Assembly: GCA_002338335.1 (NCBI GenBank)
Contig: DDIC01000034.1
Location: 1 to 11,823 of the forward strand
Source: Bacteroidetes bacterium UBA1860
GTDB taxonomy: Bacteria > Bacteroidota > Rhodothermia > Balneolales > Balneolaceae
Reading direction: 5' to 3'
Length of the DNA stretch: 11,823 nt
The notes under the pieces are model-generated. The model had not been told where the DNA came from, made no database searches, and saw nothing but the letters and a program-made list of their open reading frames with translations. Shown here piece by piece: positions 7,340 through 11,823 of this stretch (the stretch's first letter is position 1; each line of letters starts with the position of its first letter). The translations under genes were made by a program, and so were the position numbers.

Positions 7340-8718
7340 TTCTCTGTGCCGTCACTTGCCATATGGGCAAGAAATCTAGCTGATACTTCACGTCCTCGGT
7401 AGAAGTCTTCAATGGAGAAACTTTCATTTGGTGAGTGAAGTCCATCTTCGTTAAGACCAAATCCCATTAACACGGAATCAACACCAAGGACCCGTTTGAA
7501 ATCTGCGATAATTGGAATAGAGCCACCCTCGCGAGTAAAAAACACCTCCGTTTGGTACACTTCTTTGAATGCTTGAGCGGCCTTTTGAATAGGATCAGAG
7601 GTTAGATCCATGACCACTGGGCTCCCTCCATGATGATTGATGACGTTGACGCGTACAGATGGAGGCGCAATCGAATGGATAAACGAGTTGAACTTATCGG
7701 CAGTGGACTGTGGATCTTGGTTTGGGACAAGTCGCATGGAGACTTTGGCTCCTGCTTTGGCTGGAAGTACCGTTTTGGCACCTTCGCCTTGATATCCTCC
7801 CCAGAGCCCGTTCACATCAAAGGTGGGACGGCTGGAGACCCGTTCATGAACGGTGTACTCTGGCTCCCCGACCACCTCTTCAATTCCAATGGACTTTGTG
7901 TAGGTGTCCATCGAAAACGGGAGTGCATGGACAGCCACTTGCTCTGCTTTGGTCAGTTCGATCACTTCGTCATAGAAGCCAGGGATTAGAATTTTTCCTG
8001 TTTTGAGATCTATGCATTGAGATAACATGTCGTTTAAGATCGTAGCAGGATTTGGTGCCGCGCCTCCATAAACCCCGGAGTGCAGATCACGGGTGGGACC
8101 TTCGACGTGCACTTCTAGATAGGCAAGACCACGAAGCCCAACGGTGATGGAAGGTTGATTCTTGCCAAACATCGCGGTGTCAGATACTAAAACGGTATCA
8201 CAAGCACACCATACTTTGTTCTCTTCAAGAAAAGGCACAAGGTTTGGGGATCCTATTTCCTCCTCTCCCTCAAGAAGGATTTTTACATTCACAGGCAATC
8301 GTTGTTCGGTGGCAAGCCATGCTTCCAATGCACACACATGGATAAAGCTTTGGCCTTTGTCATCACTTGCACCCCGGGCATACAGCCGATCTCCCTTTTG
8401 TGTTGGCTCAAAAGGAGGCGTTTCCCAGAGTTCCAGTGGATCTGCTGGCTGCACGTCATAATGGCCATAGATTAATACGGTGGGGGCATCCGGCGCATGA
8501 AGCCATTCGGCCGTAACAATTGGATGGCCGGGGGTGCTATGAACAGTTGCCTTCTTCAATCCGATGGACTCTAAGTGATTGCGGAGGTGCTCTGCTAACG
8601 CTTGGACATCACCTGCATGCTCCGGGCTGGTACTCACACTTGGGACGCGGAGAATCTCTTTGAGTGCGTCAAGATGTGAATGTTTGTGAGCGTCAAGATA
8701 GGTGCGTATGGCATCCAT
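7336..8718 (-). CDS. M20-family metallopeptidase (CNDP/carnosinase-like dipeptidase)
   Basis: This enzyme probably hydrolyses dipeptides in the cytoplasm with a two-metal (usually zinc or manganese) centre. All expected ligands are visible: His86 in YGHYDVQP, bridging Asp119 in RGASDDKG, the catalytic and metal glutamates Glu153/Glu154 in EGEEEIGS, Asp180 in VSDTAM, and His428 in LHSPNE. The dimerisation (lid) domain lies at about 195-360, with DLHSGVYGGAAPNPA at its start as in CNDP2-like enzymes. At 460 residues it is full length, and no signal peptide is seen. The ATG at 8718 begins directly at the second copy of a 13-base tandem duplication and has no Shine-Dalgarno sequence. It lies downstream of batE on the same strand after an 86-base gap, so it may be read through from the bat genes or have its own promoter. 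Its stop overlaps the TolC stop by 4 bases. The exact peptide substrate cannot be told. Confidence 0.95.
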   Translation of the reverse strand: MDAIRTYLDAHKHSHLDALKEILRVPSVSTSPEHAGDVQALAEHLRNHLESIGLKKATVHSTPGHPIVTAEWLHAPDAPTVLIYGHYDVQPADPLELWETPPFEPTQKGDRLYARGASDDKGQSFIHVCALEAWLATEQRLPVNVKILLEGEEEIGSPNLVPFLEENKVWCACDTVLVSDTAMFGKNQPSITVGLRGLAYLEVHVEGPTRDLHSGVYGGAAPNPATILNDMLSQCIDLKTGKILIPGFYDEVIELTKAEQVAVHALPFSMDTYTKSIGIEEVVGEPEYTVHERVSSRPTFDVNGLWGGYQGEGAKTVLPAKAGAKVSMRLVPNQDPQSTADKFNSFIHSIAPPSVRVNVINHHGGSPVVMDLTSDPIQKAAQAFKEVYQTEVFFTREGGSIPIIADFKRVLGVDSVLMGFGLNEDGLHSPNESFSIEDFYRGREVSARFLAHMASDGTEN

Positions 8719-8743
8719 AGTGTGGTGAAATAGTGTGGTGAAA
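8718..8743 (-). repeat. Exact 13-base tandem duplication abutting the dipeptidase start codon
   Basis: On the plus strand TAGTGTGGTGAAA occupies 8718-8730 and again 8731-8743. Read in the direction of the dipeptidase gene, two copies of TTTCACCACACTA precede it, and the last A of the second copy is the A of the ATG. The whole leader just before the start is therefore duplicated, which suggests a recent replication-slippage event. An effect on translation is possible but not shown. Confidence 0.85.
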
Positions 8744-8758
8744 TTCGGGTTAGGTGTG

Positions 8759-8785
8759 GATTCGCATCTATTGCAGAGTCGAATC
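8759..8785 (-). other. Imperfect hairpin between batE and the dipeptidase gene
   Basis: GATTCG at 8759-8764 pairs with CGAATC at 8780-8785. After a 2x2 internal mismatch, TCT (8767-8769) pairs with AGA (8775-8777) around the 5-base loop ATTGC. It lies about 20 bases past the batE stop. It could attenuate or stabilise the transcript, but no U-tract follows on the minus strand, so it is not a typical intrinsic terminator. The short stem may also be chance. Confidence 0.35.
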
Positions 8786-8804
8786 TAGATACTGGATGGT
8801 TCTA

Positions 8805-9650
8805 TTATGAGCCAAGATAACGGGTATCGGCTAGGAAAACATCCTTAGATGGGAGCCAACCTGAGGAACCATTGGAGAGGGTGACAGGAAGCCATTCTGT
8901 CCGTGGAATAGATGAATTGGAGGCTACACTTTCATCAAGATCACCGCTAAAATCACCCATTCTCAACCTAAATTCGACCCCCTCATACGCGATGGTTTCA
9001 CTTGGAAACTCTTGGTTGGGTTCATAATACAGTGTCACAGATTCGGCAGTGACGAAGCCTTTCACCGTCTCAGCATACTGAGTCGCGCTTGACCATAAGA
9101 TGATGGACGCCACAAGGGCAATCACTGCGCCCAAGCCACTTACCCATGAAGCGTGACGCCAAGAAAGGGAGCTAAACCAACCCAGTCCAAGTCCTAAGAC
9201 TACAATGTATAAACCAACAGAAAGCATCCAAGACCATCCATTGGGCGTGAAGAACCCCTGAAGCGCTTCATAACCACGCTGCCAGGGGGTTTTTGGAAGC
9301 ACAGGAATGGTAAATGGTAATTGTTCTTGAACAGAGGCATAGGCATCCAAAGCTTCAGACTCGAGTCTGGGATCTTCGGAGGCAAGTTGGAACCACCCCA
9401 TTGATTCGCCCAATCGCCCCATGCGACTCGATGCCACACCCAAATTAAAATAGAGTTCTGGCGCTTGACCACCCTCTGAGACAATCTGAAAAAGTGCCTC
9501 ATAGGCCTCTACAATTTGCCCACTCCGATATTCTTCAATGGCTTCAACAAAACGGGCCTCATGTGCCGCTTGCAGGTCAGAGGGTGTGTCACTCACCCCA
9601 CCTTGTATCATGACCTGCATCATGATAGCCAAAACAAATCCAATACTCAT
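8805..9650 (-). CDS. batE: BatE-like protein: TPR repeats, two membrane segments, SH3-type domain
   Basis: This is the last Bat protein of the run and is probably membrane-bound, with its TPR and SH3-like parts facing the periplasm. The N terminus (1-17) is hydrophobic but lacks a basic lead, so it is a weak signal sequence. TPR-like helices occupy about 30-110, including LYFNLGVASSRMGRLGESMGWF. Transmembrane segments lie at about 141-159 and 169-188. A C-terminal bacterial SH3-like domain spans about 197-273, ending in a WLPVTLSNGSSGWLPSKDV pattern. The 281-residue length is usual for BatE. The start overlaps the batD stop as ATGA (9647-9650), and a GAGGAG ribosome site sits just before it. 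Bat proteins were linked to aerotolerance in Bacteroides fragilis and spirochaetes, but their molecular role is not settled. The name rests on architecture and position, so it is less secure than batD. Confidence 0.82.
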   Translation of the reverse strand: MSIGFVLAIMMQVMIQGGVSDTPSDLQAAHEARFVEAIEEYRSGQIVEAYEALFQIVSEGGQAPELYFNLGVASSRMGRLGESMGWFQLASEDPRLESEALDAYASVQEQLPFTIPVLPKTPWQRGYEALQGFFTPNGWSWMLSVGLYIVVLGLGLGWFSSLSWRHASWVSGLGAVIALVASIILWSSATQYAETVKGFVTAESVTLYYEPNQEFPSETIAYEGVEFRLRMGDFSGDLDESVASNSSIPRTEWLPVTLSNGSSGWLPSKDVFLADTRYLGS

Positions 9651-11551
9651 GATCTCCTCTTCTGTTTTAAGGCATTTTCTGCGTTGTCAACCCATTCGCG
9701 CACAGCGTCAAGATCTGTACAGAGTTGCTCATGGGAGGCGGCTGGAGAATAAGACATCCGAGAAAGTTGTTTAAAAAGCCCCTTAGAACTCTCCTTAAAC
9801 CCCTGATCTATGGCCATCGAATCAATGAGTTTTTCAGCATCGGCAAGCGTGAAGGCACCTGTAGGTCGTTGAAGTTTCAAACGGAGATAGTCAAGCACCT
9901 GTTGTACTAACACCGTGTACCGTTCTTGAATCTCTTTGGACGATGTTGATTCGTTTGCGCCATGTCTTGCATGATGTGTTTGATTTTCATGCACTTCGCA
10001 TTGGCTGAGAAGGGTTTTGGCCGCTGCATGCCGTTGTTTTGAGGGCGCTTGCTGCTCTCTTATTCGTCGTGCGATCATCAAGACCCACAAACCAAGGCCA
10101 AGAACCGTGGGTAGAAGAAGGCGCGACACCCACGTCCCTTGTTGCCAAAACCAGGTGGGGATGGAGACGGTTTGAATCCAAGTCGGTGCACCCCCCATCA
10201 TTGGAAACTGCCGAGCAGCATCTGCTAGTTGGACCGGTGTTTGCCCTATTGCCTCACGAGCAATTAGCGGAATGGCAGGCAGCGATACCACCTCCCATCG
10301 AGCAGCGGTTGGGTTATAGTAGGCAACATCTACAGCGGGAACTTCCCCTCGGCCCGCTTTGGAGGGTACGACAAGATCTGTGAATGCTTTTTGACCCTCT
10401 ACTCGCTCATTTCGAGCACGAAAATCGGACGCCTCTTGAGGTGAATACTCTTGCCATTCTTCAGGGTACTCCAATTGTGGACGAGTCAATAAGGGAAGAT
10501 TTCCCGTGCCTTGCACAGTAGTGGTGATTTCGATGCCCTCGCCCACTTGTACCTCTCGACCTGAGGCACTTCTTGTAATGGTAAACGAGCCTACTGCATC
10601 CAAGATGAGATCCACACTCGGTGGATTATCGGGTCGCTGCACCTCCAATTCAAACTCCTCGGTTTGCAGTGTCACGCGTCGCAGATTGGTCCCAAAACTG
10701 TCAAAAATACTTCCAAATGGATCTCGACTGGATACCTGTGACCGGACACCCAGCACCATGGGGAAGGGATCCACGACCAGGGTTCCAGTCCGCGTTGGAA
10801 ATACCATGAACTTTAGCAATGAGGCACGACGAAATCGTTGACCCTGAATCAGTGCATCTTCGGCCCGTGGTTGTGCTTGCCCTTCCAACTCCTCTTTCCA
10901 CAAGCCATCTGCACTCCAGCCTGTCAAAGGTTGAAAGGACTGCACCTCTAAACCATTTCGAAAATAGAGAACCACTTCCGCTAACAATTGCTGTCCTAGC
11001 ACGGGAGTCCGATCATCAAATTCCATCTCTATAAAAATATCTGGAATCGATCCGTCGTCAGCCGAGGCGCCAGTCGCAGCCGATTGAACCTGGAAAGGAA
11101 TGGGCTCTGTAGTGTACGTTTCTCCATCAATCACTACGTCTAAAGATGGAATCTCAAACGAGCCCTCACGTTCCGCCATTAACGTGTAGGTGTACGTCAA
11201 CGATGAGGAGGCGTTGCCATTAATAATTTGATAACTCGATGATCGTGATGGAACTCGGTTCAGGACTCTCGCACCAGGAATCTGTCCAATTTGAGGATAA
11301 TCAGCGCTCGAAAACGCACCATTTTTGATTTCAATACTCAGATTGAAGGATTCACCTGTGTAGATAATCGTATTGGAGAGTGTGGCTTGGATCTCGGGGC
11401 TTTGCCCCTGAGCCATGGTGACGGTAGGATTGACCATTGTCATGGCCACGATTGCACATGCAATCACCCATCTGTGGAGCTGTAAGGCTCTACATACACC
11501 CATCAGTTGTAGGACATGATGCGTCCATGGATTCCATGTAGACATCATCAT
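9647..11551 (-). CDS. batD: BatD family protein (oxygen-tolerance / aerotolerance)
   Basis: BatD is a large periplasmic protein held in the inner membrane by one C-terminal helix, encoded with BatA-BatE in Bacteroidota and spirochaetes. Numbering from ATG 11551 (634 residues), a signal peptide has its hydrophobic core at about 28-45, with probable cleavage after TMA (45-47). The mature part is beta-rich with Ig-like segments, beginning with the family pattern IYTGESFNLSIEI. A second such segment near the middle contains VQVGEGIEITTTVQGTGNLP. A transmembrane helix at about 475-493 (LLLPTVLGLGLWVLMIA) is followed by a basic stop and a cytoplasmic domain of about 140 residues with helical, TPR-like character. 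The start is ambiguous: three consecutive ATG codons lie at 11551-11543, and a TTG at 11563 would overlap batC. ATG at 11551 leaves a 5-base gap after batC. The role of Bat proteins in stress tolerance is known only in outline. Confidence 0.9.
   Translation of the reverse strand: MMMSTWNPWTHHVLQLMGVCRALQLHRWVIACAIVAMTMVNPTVTMAQGQSPEIQATLSNTIIYTGESFNLSIEIKNGAFSSADYPQIGQIPGARVLNRVPSRSSSYQIINGNASSSLTYTYTLMAEREGSFEIPSLDVVIDGETYTTEPIPFQVQSAATGASADDGSIPDIFIEMEFDDRTPVLGQQLLAEVVLYFRNGLEVQSFQPLTGWSADGLWKEELEGQAQPRAEDALIQGQRFRRASLLKFMVFPTRTGTLVVDPFPMVLGVRSQVSSRDPFGSIFDSFGTNLRRVTLQTEEFELEVQRPDNPPSVDLILDAVGSFTITRSASGREVQVGEGIEITTTVQGTGNLPLLTRPQLEYPEEWQEYSPQEASDFRARNERVEGQKAFTDLVVPSKAGRGEVPAVDVAYYNPTAARWEVVSLPAIPLIAREAIGQTPVQLADAARQFPMMGGAPTWIQTVSIPTWFWQQGTWVSRLLLPTVLGLGLWVLMIARRIREQQAPSKQRHAAAKTLLSQCEVHENQTHHARHGANESTSSKEIQERYTVLVQQVLDYLRLKLQRPTGAFTLADAEKLIDSMAIDQGFKESSKGLFKQLSRMSYSPAASHEQLCTDLDAVREWVDNAENALKQKRRS
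9654..9659 (-). promoter_or_regulatory. Strong Shine-Dalgarno sequence for batE
   Basis: Read on the minus strand, GAGGAG lies 3 bases before the batE ATG at 9650, inside the end of batD. It is the best ribosome site in the window, where most genes have weak or none. The spacer is shorter than usual. It supports the ATGA-overlap start over the later in-frame Met codons at residues 10, 11 and 14. Confidence 0.7.
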
Positions 11552-11556
11552 CAGTC

Positions 11557-11823
11557 TTACCAATCTTTGGCCTTACGGTTTTGTTGTTCCTTGGCCTCTT
11601 TTTTCATCTCTCGCAAGAGGTCTTTCTCTTTTTGCTCTAAGGCATCCAGCAGTGCTTCAGCGTCTCTTGGCTGCATGGATGGAGCTTGACCTTGTTGAGG
11701 TTGCTGCTGTGGTGGAGGCTGATTCTGCTGATTTGGGTCTTGGTTTTGACCGTCTTGATCTTGCTCAGAATCCTGATTTTGACCATCCTGATTTTGATCA
11801 GAGTTTTGGTCTTGCTGGTCTTG
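11557..11823 (-). CDS. batC: BatC-like protein, C-terminal 88 residues only (cut by window edge)
   Basis: The frame is open to the right edge and ends at TAA 11557-11559, five bases before the batD start. The visible part has two sections. Residues 1-49 from the edge are a hydrophilic Gln/Asn/Asp/Pro-rich linker with the unit QDGQNQD twice. Residues 50-88 are a charged helical tail, MQPRDAEALLDALEQKEK followed by a Lys/Glu-rich stretch ending in KAKDW. A tail of the form 'xxAExLLxALxxxEKxLxxxxKK...KDW' directly before batD is typical of BatC, a TPR protein whose repeats would lie upstream, outside the window. The identification rests on this tail plus position. The expected further upstream neighbours would be batB, batA and a MoxR-type ATPase, which I cannot see. 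Confidence 0.83.
   Translation of the reverse strand, partial: QDQQDQNSDQNQDGQNQDSEQDQDGQNQDPNQQNQPPPQQQPQQGQAPSMQPRDAEALLDALEQKEKDLLREMKKEAKEQQNRKAKDW

Noticed and set aside
7630..8461. Plus-strand open frames opposite the dipeptidase gene
   Set aside because: They are antisense to an intact M20 enzyme with every metal ligand present, and their products show no family pattern.
10039..10383. Plus-strand open frame of 114 codons inside batD
   Set aside because: It lies wholly within batD, which has clear family features; the translated product has no recognisable domain and looks like an antisense shadow.

Overview
The window looks like ordinary chromosome from a free-living Gram-negative bacterium of the Bacteroidota/Rhodothermota/Balneolota (FCB) group. 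Three things point there: a Bat ('Bacteroides aerotolerance') gene run with batC, batD and batE in that order, a MacA-like adaptor with a Gln/Arg-rich C-terminal tail, and weak or absent Shine-Dalgarno sequences before most genes. GC content is near one half by eye. The lineage is an inference from gene content and protein style; no rRNA or marker gene is present. Coding density is very high and the longest gap is about 85 bases. I see no tRNA, rRNA, CRISPR array, insertion sequence, phage gene or att site.

Plus strand, 2-7339: a run of six genes in one direction. It opens with the 3' part of a 2-oxo acid dehydrogenase E2 gene (lipoyl domain, E1/E3-binding domain, catalytic domain). Next come panC and panD, the two enzymes that supply beta-alanine and join it to pantoate on the way to coenzyme A. 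E2 needs CoA as acyl acceptor, so the neighbourhood is metabolically coherent, though co-regulation is not shown. Then follow three tightly packed genes for a MacAB-TolC-like envelope exporter: a periplasmic adaptor, an ABC-type permease with no ATPase domain, and an outer-membrane TolC-family channel. The permease starts 6 bases after the adaptor, and the channel gene overlaps the permease by 8 bases.

Minus strand, 7336-11823: the genes read batC (3' end only), batD, batE, then an M20-family metallo-dipeptidase. batD starts a few bases after batC, batD and batE overlap by ATGA, and the dipeptidase follows after an 86-base gap that holds an imperfect hairpin and an exact 13-base tandem duplication. 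The dipeptidase and the TolC gene converge and overlap by 4 bases at their stop codons.

No convincing new system is present. The points most worth a second look are small: the missing ATPase of the exporter, a 10-base direct repeat at 20-base spacing just before the adaptor start, the 13-base tandem duplication abutting the dipeptidase start, the convergent stop overlap, and low-complexity tails and loops in three envelope proteins.
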